NCBI GenBank assembly: GCA_964036155.1
Contig: OZ038422.1
Location: 18,499,201 to 18,563,200 of the forward strand
Source of the DNA: Diploscapter coronatus
Lineage: Eukaryota > Nematoda > Chromadorea > Rhabditida > Rhabditidae
DNA: 64,000 bases
Direction: 5' to 3'
Positions 53,128 through 64,000 of the stretch are shown piece by piece; position 1 is the first letter of the stretch; the number at the start of each line of letters is the position of its first letter. The notes under the pieces were generated by a model that searched no databases, was not told where the DNA came from, and worked only from the letters and a program-made list of their open reading frames with translations. The position numbers and the translations under genes are program-made.

Positions 53128-54783
53128 TTAAGAGAACATCCTACCTACAAGTTCCTGTTTCTGATCGTCCCAAACCATGCAAAATTCGTATAGTGGATGA
53201 CTAATTAAATCATTTGCTATCGCTTCGCATAAAATCTAAACGTTATGCATATTCATTTTCAACATAATATGATGCAACATTGACCGGGCTAACTTACATG
53301 TACCATTAGCCATCGATTTAAACGTCGTTCAGCATTTCTTGCACTTTGGCTCAGATTTCCATACGAATTAAAGCATCGCTTTAGATAAATAAGCGCGGCA
53401 ATGCTAATTATCGCCTGAGTATAACTTGCTATGATCGGAACTATTATATCGTAAAGAACCTAAAAATTATCTACATAATTGGCATTAATAATTTATATTT
53501 TGATAATATTCATTTAACTTACAGTCCATTGACCAAGAACTATTACATATCGTATATCAATTATATCAACAATATAAAAAATTCGATATTCGTTCAACCA
53601 GAAAATTGCAGTATAAATTAGTTGACCGATGCAGCCAAAAATAATATGAAATCCGGCCAATATCCAAAATATAATGGAAAATAGTCGAGTTATTTTTTCG
53701 TTAGGGCAACTAAATTGAATAGTTTTGCATCAAACTGACATATGCATGTGGAAGAATTTCTAACAGCGAAAATGCCCTGGCTCGATATATCATAGTTGAA
53801 GTCGAAACGAATCTTATGGCCATCATTAACCATGTCTGTTGAAGCATAACAAATAATCCATGCAATAAGTTCTACAATTCCATTTGTCAATTATCAATGC
53901 AAAAATTGAATTATATTAGATTTAAGTCAACTTTATATGTCAAATAAATTTAAAATAAAGTGATATTTTATAATCATTTGGAAAAGTTGCAACAGAAAAG
54001 TAGACATTATGGTGAAATAATGTATAGAAAACCACAGTAATATGATCCATACTATTTCACAAAATGTTGATACTTTTCTGTAGCAACGTAGATGATATTT
54101 TAAACGATTCGCTTAAGCTGTAGATAAATATTGATTGATACACGTGGCTAAAATTTTAAATTATGTTACCCTATATACGTAATAATATTGGCAGCAAAGT
54201 CGCGAAGTTTGAAAATAGATAGCAAATGAAAACTAAAGTGTTATTATGCTCCAATGCATATATTGAAAATTGCATCATAAAAATAATAATAGTATAAAAC
54301 TTACCTGTATCAATGAACAGATAAAATAGAGTATATTTAGAATGAGTAAGACGACTATTAATTTTTCGAATTGTGAAAAATTTCCACGCTTTCGAAATAA
54401 CCGATACATCATAAATATGCCGATAAAAACCGAAATTAGTACGATGCTATAGAAAATGACCCAGATTCGATACCCTATAGACGAATTTATTTTTTGAAGA
54501 TGACATCGATATAAAACTATTTAACTAACCTATTGTATTAAATGTATCCTGATGAAATAGGACAGCTTTCCATGCAATGATGAAATCGCCAAGTAATGTA
54601 TCTGATGTTGAAAATTCTAAAATAGTAAATCGTTACCGAGGTTTATAAAAAAAAAGTAATGCAGGATAGTATGTAAGAATAGGTAAACTGAAAAATTAAT
54701 TCACCTTCACAAAAGTCGAAATCCTTTGCATCAGGCGTAGGTGCAGAACACCAAGACATTCGATTCTGCGAGTTATTTTTCAT
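53128..54783 (-). CDS. Multi-pass membrane protein, receptor-like, with a frame break
   Basis: Start MKNNSQNRMSWCSAPT at 54783 gives an extracellular N tail with two Cys, then DTLLGDFIIAWKAVLF. Helices follow: WVIFYSIVLISVFIGIFMMY, L-rich VVLLILNILYFICSL, GLFVMLQQTWLMMAIRF, FSIIFWILAGFHIIFGCIG, YDIIVPIIASYTQAIISI and a weak final one before the stop at 53128. The first four exons splice in phase (54705-54783, about 54536-54617, about 54304-54482, then the NLLHG exon). Between PHAYVSL and NEKITRLF, near 53700-53730, the frame shifts by one with no usable intron. Either an assembly error or a pseudogene. Five or six helices suggest a divergent or truncated serpentine receptor. Confidence 0.6.
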
Positions 54784-55535
54784 GATGATAATAGTAAATC
54801 TGTAGAATAGCAATTTGAGAAAAATGATCCCAATACAGTACGATTTAGAAGGGGTAGCGCTTTCGAAATAAAAATGGGAAAACTTGAAATGGATCGAGAG
54901 TAACAGTGCAAGATGTTGCTTAGGCAATAGCTTTGTATTTATAAGGTTCGCTTAACTTATGATTTAGTGTGATTTCAGTTTCAGCACTCCAATTATGCCC
55001 CACCTTATGTCTTATGAAACTTCATTAAATTTGTATATAAAAGTTGCAGAAGGTACGAGATTAGAAGATAGATTTTTCAGATGATCAAAAATTGCACCTG
55101 CGTCAAGATGTCTGCCAGTTCAAAAAAATAATTAGTTTAGGGATTAAATCATGTGCTGAAATCGCGTGCATAATTCATCATCAGGGTTGTTTTTACAGTG
55201 CAGCTGATTTTCATTAGGATGTGATGCGGGCAGTGTGGGATTTTTGGAAAAGCTCGCGGTGTGCCATCTTACTGCATCGCCAACAGTCCTGTCCATCATG
55301 TGAATTCTAAAATAGTAATTCCATGCACCAAGTAGTTTTGCTATTGTCTATGAGATATATATCAAGGTCTCTATGAGTTCCTTACAACTATGAAGAATAT
55401 CGTGATACGGTATGATATTGGTGATCTGTGAATATCGAAGTCTGATAATTTTCTAACATTTCCGTGTTCATCGTAAACATGCATAATTATCGTCCTAATT
55501 GATGGCTTTGAATTTGTCACGATATGATCATTCGA
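54784..55535. other. Intergenic, no gene seen
   Basis: AT-rich; short frames only. Confidence 0.45.
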
Positions 55536-55550
55536 ACTTCAGTTATACTC

Positions 55551-55614
55551 CATTGTAAATGAAAAAGCTGTTGCCTGTGCCCTTCGCGAAGGGACGGCCA
55601 AATCATTTACAATA
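55551..55614. repeat. Hairpin with CCCTTCGCGAAGGG centre
   Basis: CATTGTAAATGA (55551-55562) pairs with TCATTTACAATA (55603-55614). Inside lies the perfect 14-bp palindrome CCCTTCGCGAAGGG at 55580-55593. Confidence 0.75.
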
Positions 55615-55618
55615 GATA

Positions 55619-56035
55619 ATACATATCTTATTCAAATTTAAATAGTGTTTCATAAGTATCCATGGCGCCATTTAAACCATCGTAGTTTAACTTTCTTTAA
55701 ACTATTCTGAATATAATAAATGGGGTATCATTTTGGAGTCTTTTGAAGCCCTATGTAAGCAGATTGTTAGTAGAGTCTAATTTTATCAGCTCGATTCTCT
55801 TATCACTGATGGAGACTAATTTGTCATTGCGTCACATCTAAAGTCAAAAACAGACTATAGTAGTGATTATGAGTTCTAGTGGCGTGTTTTCATGAATCGA
55901 ATTAAACAAAATTTGTATGCTAAAAACTATGTCCAAAAGAAGGATGCCATATGGTTTTCTGATTTTATTTCTCACTGATTTCCAACCACCAACATTTCAA
56001 ATATTTGAACTTTCTAATTGTAAAGCCTGCAACTG
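55619..56035 (+). repeat. Long direct repeat, copy 1
   Basis: Over about 400 bp this matches 58973-59347 in the same orientation at over 85% by eye; the stretch from AAAGTCAAAAACAGACTATA onward is nearly identical. Non-coding. Small indels distinguish the copies. Confidence 0.9.
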
Positions 56036-56268
56036 CATAATTTCCGAAAGCGATACCGTAATCTCAACATAATATATCCCGATTTCACGAAATTCAACAT
56101 GCAAACTGATGTTGATATGAGGATTTAATTTTACAAAATTTCGAAGGAACATTTTTCATGATCGAAGATTTATTTGACTGTTAAAATAATTATTTCATAA
56201 AATATGAGTGAAACTTCGAATGGACAACGTTATCCGATGAAATTATCTGATTTCTCTTTAGGGGGATT

Positions 56269-58609
56269 TTAGATTGCTGTCCAAGATATGTTGAATCCTC
56301 GACGAACACTCGAAAAGTCAGTAACAAATCGTAGGGTCAGTGCGTTAGATTGAATTGTAAAGTTTTGCACTGGCATATTTCCCTTCCAACTGAAAATAAC
56401 ATTACATAACATTAACTAACAATTTGAGGAATATATTTGAAGTAGTTGCAATTCTGAGATCCCAGTTGAGTTCAGAGCTCAGGAATTGAGTTTTATCGTC
56501 TATATTAATTGACTAAACCCTTGCAACTACAGCAAATCCATTTCCAACTTTTCTAATTGATACCTACTTATGTAAATAGTCATCATCGTCCATAATTGAT
56601 CCTTGATATACAAGTAGTGCAGTAGAGCCAAGCAGATTTAGATTGAAATCATTAATTGTTAGCAATATCTAAATCAATGTTCGGAAAAGTTTTGAATAAC
56701 AGTGGATTTAGTTCATTTTTTCTAAACATTCTGATATTTCTTGATTTTCTACCCACTAAAAATAATTGCACTACTTTGCACCTCCCCGATTTCGGCATAA
56801 ACAATACTATGTCTGATATTTGAGGTGGGATAAATTGTGCACTCAATGCTAGTTGTGATTAAAGGATAATTAAAATTTGAATTAAAAAAGCATCAAAACA
56901 TTTGTTTCGTGTTCACATTCAATCACTTACTTTGAAAATTGATATTTTTCATTTAGTAAGGTTAACAATATATAATTTCTTTTTGTAATTTCAATAATGT
57001 AATAAATATTCTTACTGCGTTATATGTAGAAGGAGCTATTATATAGTATTCAAGTAGACTCAAATTGTCATAAACATAAGGATAATTTGGCGATGTAACA
57101 TATCCCGAAGTTCCTGTTTGATTAACTGTCGGTACTGTGTATCTATGAAAATAGTGTTTTTATCATCGGTTATATTTTAGATGATATAAAATTCACCCTG
57201 CATTATAGCGGCTTATTAGCCATGCTGTTGATTCATATATTCCAAATTTTGTAGATATGACATTTGATTGTGGCAATACTTGCAATAACTGAGACATCTT
57301 ATATCGAGTTAGCTGACTTGAAACGAGTAAAACCATATAACCCTAATAAAATGAATGAGTTATGATATTTTCCTTCGAAATTCAAATTTTGTATATCAAA
57401 TTAATCGTTAAATTAAGGGATATAATAATGATTACTTTGCTCTGTAACTGTGATATACCATTTAGAAGATTGTTCATTCCACCCACAGTGCTGAATAATA
57501 AACACTGATTAATTTATAATCTTGTACAAAATACTCGCTATAAGCATAAATGACTGCCCACGGTGGACGGTTTTTTAGTGGATTATATGATGAGTATTGA
57601 GGAAGGGTAAAGAATGTGTTAACAGAACTGAAACAATATCAATTTACATATAGAAATAAATTATTTATCACGTTTGCAAATCGAATATTCCACGGTATGG
57701 TTGTAGTGTAGAATTTAACCAATTTCTTGCCATGGATGCTTCATCACGTGTTGTAACGTTCTTCGGCCAAGGGACATAACCATCAGAAACTCCTATAAAT
57801 TGACATAAAATCTAGATCATAATTCACCTCAGGTTATATTGAAGATGGTTAAATTATACGAGCATTTTATTCGAAACATAAACTCTATTCTTTGTTTTTG
57901 ACATTGACACTCGGTGATAATATAGGCTCATAGAAAAAGACACCAGGACACCGGGACACAAGTTAGAAAAAGACACCACCTTTTCTAAGAAATAGTATGA
58001 GGAAGCAAGAGACGAAAAGAAAAAAGTGGTGTCTTTTTCTAACTGGTGTCCCGGTGTCCTGGTGTCTTTTTCTAGGAGCCATAATATACCTGTTGAGTTC
58101 ACATTTAAAGAATACTACATTTGAAATTTCAATATTACAAAGATGATAAAATAGTTTGAATAACCATAAATTAAAAATGTATGCTCAACTCCGACAAATA
58201 CCTGCGATAATAAGGCGATAATTATTGCAGTAGCTACTGATATCGGACGTCCCAATATACATTGACTAAAAATAAACAAATCTATCTAATATATGTGCAT
58301 AACATTCTACAATACATCATAAATTGCGTCTGGATATGTTCCTGATCCATCAATGAAATAAGCAGCCATTATATTACCGAAGGCACAATAATCTGGTGAT
58401 ATTGGACCACCATCTAAATATCTTATCTATAATTTGTAGAACATTGTATACTTCTGGAATCAGGTTCTAATTCAAAATTTGAAAATGTGTATACAAATAT
58501 CTGAAGGACTGTAAAACGAATTACCTTTCTTGTGTCCTTCAAATATAGCACAAGATGTTGAAGCAATGCATATTAAAATAATAGCAAAGATAAGTTTGAA
58601 CCTGGACAT
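56269..58609 (-). CDS. Secreted CUB-domain protein (possible vWA-like module)
   Basis: Exon 1 (58525-58609) encodes signal peptide MSRFKLIFAIILICIASTSC. Later exons give GGPISPDYCAFGNIMAAYF, ILGRPISVATAIIIALL, ARNWLNSTLQPYRGIFD, NRPPWAVIYAYSE, VGGMNNLLNGISQLQSK and GYMVLLVSSQLTRYKMSQLL. The order of strand-like and helix-like pieces recalls vWA modules that precede CUB domains in nematode secreted proteins, but this is weak. The CUB domain is clear: GTSGYVTSPNYPYVYDN, TALLVYQGSIMDDDD, and the end SNALTLRFVTDFSSVRRGFN with stop at 56269-56271. Such nematode proteins are often intestinal or pathogen-responsive. Junctions in the first half are unsettled. A MITE (57925-58080) sits in one intron. 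Confidence 0.72.
57925..58080. mobile_element. Hairpin hAT-type MITE with perfect 8-bp duplication
   Basis: 156 bp, with arms of about 50 bp (GGCTC, TAGAAAAAGACACCAGGACA, CCGGGACAC, TTAGAAAAAGACACCAC) nearly perfectly inverted around a short loop. It is flanked by identical ATAATATA at 57917-57924 and 58081-58088. Non-coding, inside an intron of the CUB gene. The arms contain an internal direct repeat, AGAAAAAGACACCA. Confidence 0.88.
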
Positions 58610-58972
58610 CAATTTATTGCGTCGAAGTAAATGTGATAATCACAGTGCTATAGCAATCAAGCATTTATGTAATAGAAGAACAATTATCAGTAAAAATCAC
58701 TGGCTTAATTTATTATTCCGCTAGATAAGGAATGTTAATGCTCTTAATTCAAACCTCCTCTCATTATTCCATTTTTTTACTCTTTCGAATAGACACGTCG
58801 ATAAGCTTTCTTATATTGGTACCGTTAAAATAAATTGCAACTTAGTATATAAGTAATTTTTATATAAATATTTTTTAAATCTAAAAAAAAGTTAAAAGAT
58901 TTGAACATCTATCGAGGGCTTTCATTTTTATGCTCATGGACTCAAAAATGATCCTTGAACCAAATCTACTAT
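58610..58972. other. Upstream region of the CUB gene
   Basis: AT-rich, no exon seen and no obvious splice acceptor close to the CUB start codon. Confidence 0.4.
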
Positions 58973-59347
58973 AGACACATAGTTTATTCAAATTTAAATA
59001 CAGGATGTTCATAATTATCCATGATGCCGTTTAAACCATCTTGAATGCCATAAATGGGGTATCATTTTGAAGTCCTATGTAAGCAGATTGTTAATAGAGT
59101 CTAATTTTATCAGCTCGATTACTTATCATTGATTTGTCATTGCGTCACACCTAAAGTCAAAAACAGACTATAGTAGTGATTATGAGTTCTAGTGGCGTGT
59201 TTTCATGAATCGAATTAAACAAAATTTGTATGCTAAAAACTATGTCCAAAAAAAGGATGCCATGTGGTTTTCTGATTTTATTTTTCACTGATTTCCAACC
59301 ACCAACATTTCAAATATTGAAATTTCCTAAATGCAAAGCCTGCCACA
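58973..59347 (+). repeat. Long direct repeat, copy 2
   Basis: Counterpart of 55619-56035, shorter in its first half. Similarity ends at AAAGCCTGC in both copies. Confidence 0.9.
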
Positions 59348-59370
59348 GAGAAAAGTTCGCGTATTCCTCC

Positions 59371-59540
59371 CGCATTCGTCCCGAGTAGGCTCCGCTGCGG
59401 GTCCTACTCGAGACGAACATGAGGGGGACGTGCGTTATCCACCAAAAAGTCTGGTGGACAACTCACTTTTCTCCTGCTGCGTTGTTCACCAAACTTTTTG
59501 ATGGAGAATGCAACATTTTGGTGGACAACGCACGTTCCCC
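59371..59540. mobile_element. GC-rich nested hairpins
   Basis: TTCGTCCCGAGTAGG pairs with CCTACTCGAGACGAA (59371-59419). Just right, GGGGGACGTGCGTTATCCACC (from 59423) pairs with GGTGGACAACGCACGTTCCCC (to 59540). Its GC content stands out from the AT-rich surroundings. Confidence 0.65.
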
Positions 59541-60008
59541 TACCGTGCTCATCCGTCCCTCAAGTTGAATATGATAGAACAGCCTTTCTGCTTATTTTGA
59601 GCAAAAAATCTCATAAAATTCAATCAAGACGCCCAGAGACGTGCCAAAAAATCATTTTTTGCTGAATAACGCAATACCAAGTTTATTTGACACTCTTCTT
59701 ATGGGTTTTTGCGCTCAAATTGCAGAGTGGGCGTGGCCTATCATTTTGGGAATTATAAAAACCCATAGAAACTTCAGAATGTTCCAAAAACAAGCAAAGA
59801 AGTTCAAACGAACGTCCTTATAAAGCCGTTCTCCCTTTGAAATAGATTTTGCTCTGTTCTGTAACTAAGCATCTGTCTGATAGATTCTCACATCAATTTT
59901 GCAAATCTTCGTGCCCTTTCTTTTATTTTCTATTTTATCGCTTTTCGTGACTCCGCGATTTTTGACGAATTGTTGGTTTCAGCAACCAAACATCGCTATT
60001 GTAGCAGA
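59541..60008. other. Upstream region of the right-edge gene
   Basis: No exon supported; the region ends in GGTTTCAG 30 nt before the next start codon, a possible trans-splice acceptor. Confidence 0.4.
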
Positions 60009-63000
60009 ATGTTGTATTCGCCGAGTTGGGCTAATCGAACGAGCAGAGAGGATGACGAAGCCGCCTCATTCTCCTCGTGGACGACTTGGATTTCGAACAG
60101 ATCTGACGGAAGCATGTCGAGCAGAGCGTCGAGCACTTCGACCTCGAGCAGGATCTCTACATTGAGCACGATGAGCGCGGCCAGCGCGTGGAGCACGTCT
60201 TCTGCAAAGAGTGACGAGTCGACCATCAGCACTCTCGTCGCTTCCACTATCAGCTCCATCACCAGGCAGAAACTCGCCAACAGGAATAACGGTAAGCATT
60301 TACTCAATTATAACACGACCTCTAGACGCGCTTTTCTTCTCTTTCCAAAAGTCCCCCTCTAAGCGACGGAATTTACACGCTAACGGTCAAAGTAAAGGAG
60401 TGTAGTGTTGATGGTGCAGACACGCGAAGTGCTGCTCATCAGATGGCAAAGAAAATCTTTCGCATTCCTCTTACAATTTATGCATAAGAACTGTATTATC
60501 GCGTTCTAGGAAATTCATTCTTCTCATTGATTTTCGAAATTGCTTTTTGGTAATTTTGAGTAATTATCGCAGAATAATTTTCTTGAACTCGTTTGTGCTA
60601 CATAGAAGGCAAATTAATTATGATCTATTGAGTATGAACTGGAAGTTACGATAAAAGAACAAGTTAATTTCAGAGCACGTGTCGAAGGCCGATTCGGATG
60701 TGGGTTCTATTGTCTCGTCCAGCAAAATCAATATCACAAAATTCGGAAAAGGCTTCCCTGATTCTGAACCCGTCCCCAATCGTTCCAACTTCTATAACGG
60801 TCAGAGAGATAAGATTTTATTCATATTTTTCCTATTTCAATTTTGATTCACTCTTCGTTTTTTCATTTTTCCGTTTTCCTAGTATGGACACGCGCTGCGA
60901 GCAACATTTTTCATATCGCATTGTCTCTTATTTATCTCATTGAGAAATTTAGCATGTGAGAGACTTTTTACTAGATTCTTCAATCTTCGTTGATGTCCAA
61001 ATGTGCAAATTTCAAACCCACGAGTGCCACACAAGCGTAAGTAGAATGCTTTTTCGAAAAAGCGGAAAGAAAGTATGTTCTTTTTCTCTCTCGATAAAAC
61101 ACTATTTTGCTCATTCGAGTACCCGCGGGTTTGAAAAGTTGCTACTCGGATGATCTTCCAAAATCTTCCAGTCCCAAATAATATTTAAAATTTTTCAGGT
61201 AAGAAAGATGACGCTCTTTATGCAAGACACGCCAAAAAGATTCGCAAGAAGCCGATTATTTGTGAATTCGACAACAAGAAGATTCCGTCCGCATTCAAAG
61301 TCCAATTTGACAGGTCAGATAATAGTGTAATTGGAGCGCATTTTCATTTTAGCACATTTGCGAGACGTAGGCAATATGAAATTCTTGAAATCAATTGTAC
61401 TAACTATTGGTACATATCTTTGCGCCATAAAAAATGCTAAAAATCTCTAAAATTTGATTTTAAAAAATGATTTCAGGTCGATGCGCAATCTGTATTCGAA
61501 AACAGGTGTGAGCAGTGAGGAGCTGGACGGTCTGAAGGAGGCCATGGAACTGCTCGTTTCCGACAAAATCAGAGTCTATGATGTAATGAATTTTTACTCA
61601 TGGAAAGTTTACCGATACATTCTCTCAGGGTGGAAAATAGAAATCCCCCGAAGTTCCTCTCAGGGCTACTATGGGAATTCCGGAGCAATTTCTTCCCTGT
61701 GCTTTCTACTCTTCCTCATCCCAAAATTCTTCCGAAATTTCTGTGAGGAAACTTTTGGGTGAGGAGGCTTGGGGAAACTTTCCCTAAATAATAATTCTGA
61801 ACTTTCCACTGAATCTCTTTTTCCAGGAAATCATCTCTGAAGTGTTCGTCGCTGAGATCTGGACGACTCCTGCCGAACTTTGGGAAAGTAGGCGTTTTTT
61901 GATATTTTCTGATATTACACAAAAGTTTCGAAATTCAATATTTCATTCTTTGAAAATTGATTTTCACTCGAAGGCCATTCAAAAATCGTTAACTAGAGAT
62001 TGGCTATCTGGAAACCATATGACAGTATTTACTCATGGTATGTGCGAAATATTTTTTTTTGTAAAATAACGGCATTTCTCGCCTATGCTACTTCATCTAT
62101 GTTATGCGTTATCCTGCCATGTGGTTTTGCAGGTTGCCTTCGAGATTTATGCATTTCTCTTTCGCATAACCTGACGAAAGAAAGTTGCTGTCTTTAAAAG
62201 GAACAATGAAGCTAAAACATGTTGTAAAATACGGGCCACTCGTTGGTAAAATGAAAATTGTCATTCCATTTGGAAAATAAAATTATGCAATTTATCTTTT
62301 GATCTTTATCAGAGCCTTCGAAATTTTAATTTAACAAGTCTTCAATATTGAACTTTCTTATAAGTCTATCAATCCTCACTTCATTACTTACATGATTGCA
62401 GAAGATCCACGAATGTGCAATGCGTGGCCGTTCGAGAACAGACAGGAGTGCGCCCCGCCCACTGTTCATGTCAAGTTCTTCATCGAGACCAACCACGTCC
62501 TCTTCAACAAGTGGCTCGTTCTGCCTTTTGGAGGGTAGGCACTTTGTTATTTTATCGATCTATCAATCAAGTAATAATAAAGAAAATCGATTTGAACATG
62601 CGCACTAATGCCCCTTGGACAACTATTTTGGTGAAAAGGAAGAGCAATGCGCACTTTTGTCGTAAAAAATGACATTGCTGATAGAAATTTCTGATTTTTA
62701 TGGTTCTTTTCATTCGGATCTGAAAATTTTCTTGATTATCATAAACGATTGATAAATGCACTTTTGCTTCGAAAATTTAGCTCTGAATGCATAGAAATGA
62801 GCATTTCTGATCTCGGAATCTTCTCATAAACGACAATGTTTGTTCGGAAACTTCATTATAAAATGATTCATTCTTTATGAAAGAATTTTGTTAAAAGATT
62901 TTTTATCGTTTGCTGCAGAAGCAAATTCATCCCTCCTCCCGCAAATCTGAAAATTGGCGCCCGTTACGTCGTCCATCTGCAGAGGATCTATCTTGGCAAG

Positions 63001-64000
63001 GAAGCACAAGTAATCAATCCATAACCTATCTCGTAATGTTTATCAAGAAATTAAATTTTTTTCTGCGATGGGCACTTATCTAAAAGCTTAGTAGGTCATC
63101 ATTTTTCATTTTTTTAAAGAGATTTTGTCATTCTTACATTTAAAATTCCGAAAATCTACTATATTTGCAATCATTGCAGAAACTAGTGAGTAGGAAATAT
63201 TCATGACTTTTATTATTTTACTTCGATATTTCAAAAATGGTGCAAAACGAAATATTGACGACGCGACTAATTTCTGTCGTGTTGCTAACCTCAGATTTTT
63301 ATATTAATAATAAAAACTGCGATATTATATATCATAGTCCAGTGATTTGAACTTATCCTGTGAGCATCAGTTTTTAAAGAATCTGGTAGTGTTTTATTGC
63401 TTTGTGTGCAAGTAGTTCTCAAACGGAGTATAGGAAATAACTTGTAGCCCTGGCATCGAATCAAAGGCCACTGGACGGGTGTGGCGAAATCAGAAGGCAC
63501 GGAGTGGGACGCACTAATTCCTCTCAACTCCATCCCCTGGGACAACTTCAACGTCGTCACTCTCGAACCCAACAGACCTGGGGAACAGTTCCAATTCATT
63601 CAGGTACAGAATGAGAGAAAATTGAGTTCGAATTTATCATTCGTGGATCATCTATTTAAATTTGGGGCAAGAGAAAAGCAGTCAAAATTTTCCCGACAAA
63701 ACAGTTACTTTTCTAAAGTAACCACTGTTATTTCATTTTAATGAGTAGGATAATCAGTCAAATTCTTTTCAAATATTTCAAATATTTCCAATCTAATAAA
63801 ATTCATATATATTCATATATAAACGATGAAAGTGCTTCCAGCTGCTCGCGACCATCTACCGCCGTCCCAATCTCGGTCACGCAGTTCCGAATGAACACGT
63901 CGAATTTGCCTTCGGAGATTTCGGAATGGCAGTCGGTCTGAAGAGCGACGAGGTTCGTCTTTATCTCGAATGCTTCCAGTGCAAAAAGCACTTTGCAGCT
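60009..64000 (+). CDS. Unrecognised large protein, 3' end off window
   Basis: Nine exons join in frame (60009-60291, 60674-60799, 61199-61313, 61477-61582, 61827-61887, 62402-62534, 62920-63009, 63448-63603, 63842-64000), over 400 residues. The N-terminal 95 residues are extremely Ser/Thr-rich and look disordered. A basic segment follows (YARHAKKIRKKPIICEF), then KTGVSSEELDGLKEAMELL, RMCNAWPFENRQECAPPTVH, VKFFIETNHVLFNKWLVLPF, IGARYVVHLQRIYLGKEAQ, PWHRIKGHWTGVAKSEGTEW and HVEFAFGDFGMAVGLKSDE, ending in LECFQCKKHF. The alternating hydrophobic pattern of the second half suggests a beta-rich globular domain. No signal peptide or transmembrane helix. I recognise no family. A short in-frame GT..AG stretch at 63953-63979 is read through. 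Confidence 0.75.

Noticed and set aside
59899..60307. Alternative open frames overlapping the Ser-rich exon, one with a signal-like start
   Set aside because: Antisense or shifted shadows of the Ser/Thr-rich exon; only the 60009 frame splices to the following exons.
63953..63979. 27-bp intron near the right edge
   Set aside because: Too short for normal splicing and in frame; read through as coding.

Overview
The window reads as a metazoan, most probably nematode, nuclear contig, about 36% GC by eye. Genes are split into many small exons by introns that are mostly 40-60 bp and end in TTTCAG or TTGCAG. A 3' splice-acceptor motif lies just upstream of many start codons, as expected for spliced-leader trans-splicing. 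The products have close nematode relatives: cah-3-like carbonic anhydrase, patronin, swip-10-like MBL protein, serpentine-like membrane proteins and a secreted CUB protein. I cannot name the species. All exon models below were spliced by hand from reading frame, splice sites and family similarity.

Left part (1-16 kb): the 5' end of a dTDP-glucose 4,6-dehydratase-like gene running off the left edge (-); an MBL-fold swip-10/MBLAC1-like gene (-); a short unrecognised gene (-); a divergent heterotrimeric G-protein alpha subunit (-); and a two-exon gene for a secreted precursor with two amidated peptides (+). Miniature inverted-repeat elements lie between them. Two have convincing 8-bp target-site duplications of hAT type.

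Middle (17-31 kb): carbonic anhydrase (+), then a tight minus-strand series MCM7 > DNLZ/Zim17 > COQ4, the last two only 43 bp apart as in a nematode operon. MCM7 is divergent from a CDK2-type kinase (+). The 238 bp between their start codons carries three E2F-like sites, so a replicative helicase subunit and an S-phase kinase probably share one cell-cycle promoter.

Right part (31-64 kb): a long patronin/CAMSAP gene (-), a secreted protein of unknown family (-), a multi-pass GT8 glycosyltransferase like the sphingolipid glucuronosyltransferases (+), a small single-pass membrane protein (+), two multi-pass receptor-like genes (-), a secreted CUB-domain protein (-), and a large unrecognised gene running off the right edge (+). 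AT-rich intergenic DNA at 50-59 kb holds a roughly 400-bp direct repeat and several hairpin elements.

A recurrent architectural feature is a long pyrimidine-rich tract on the coding strand upstream of the start codon of many genes.
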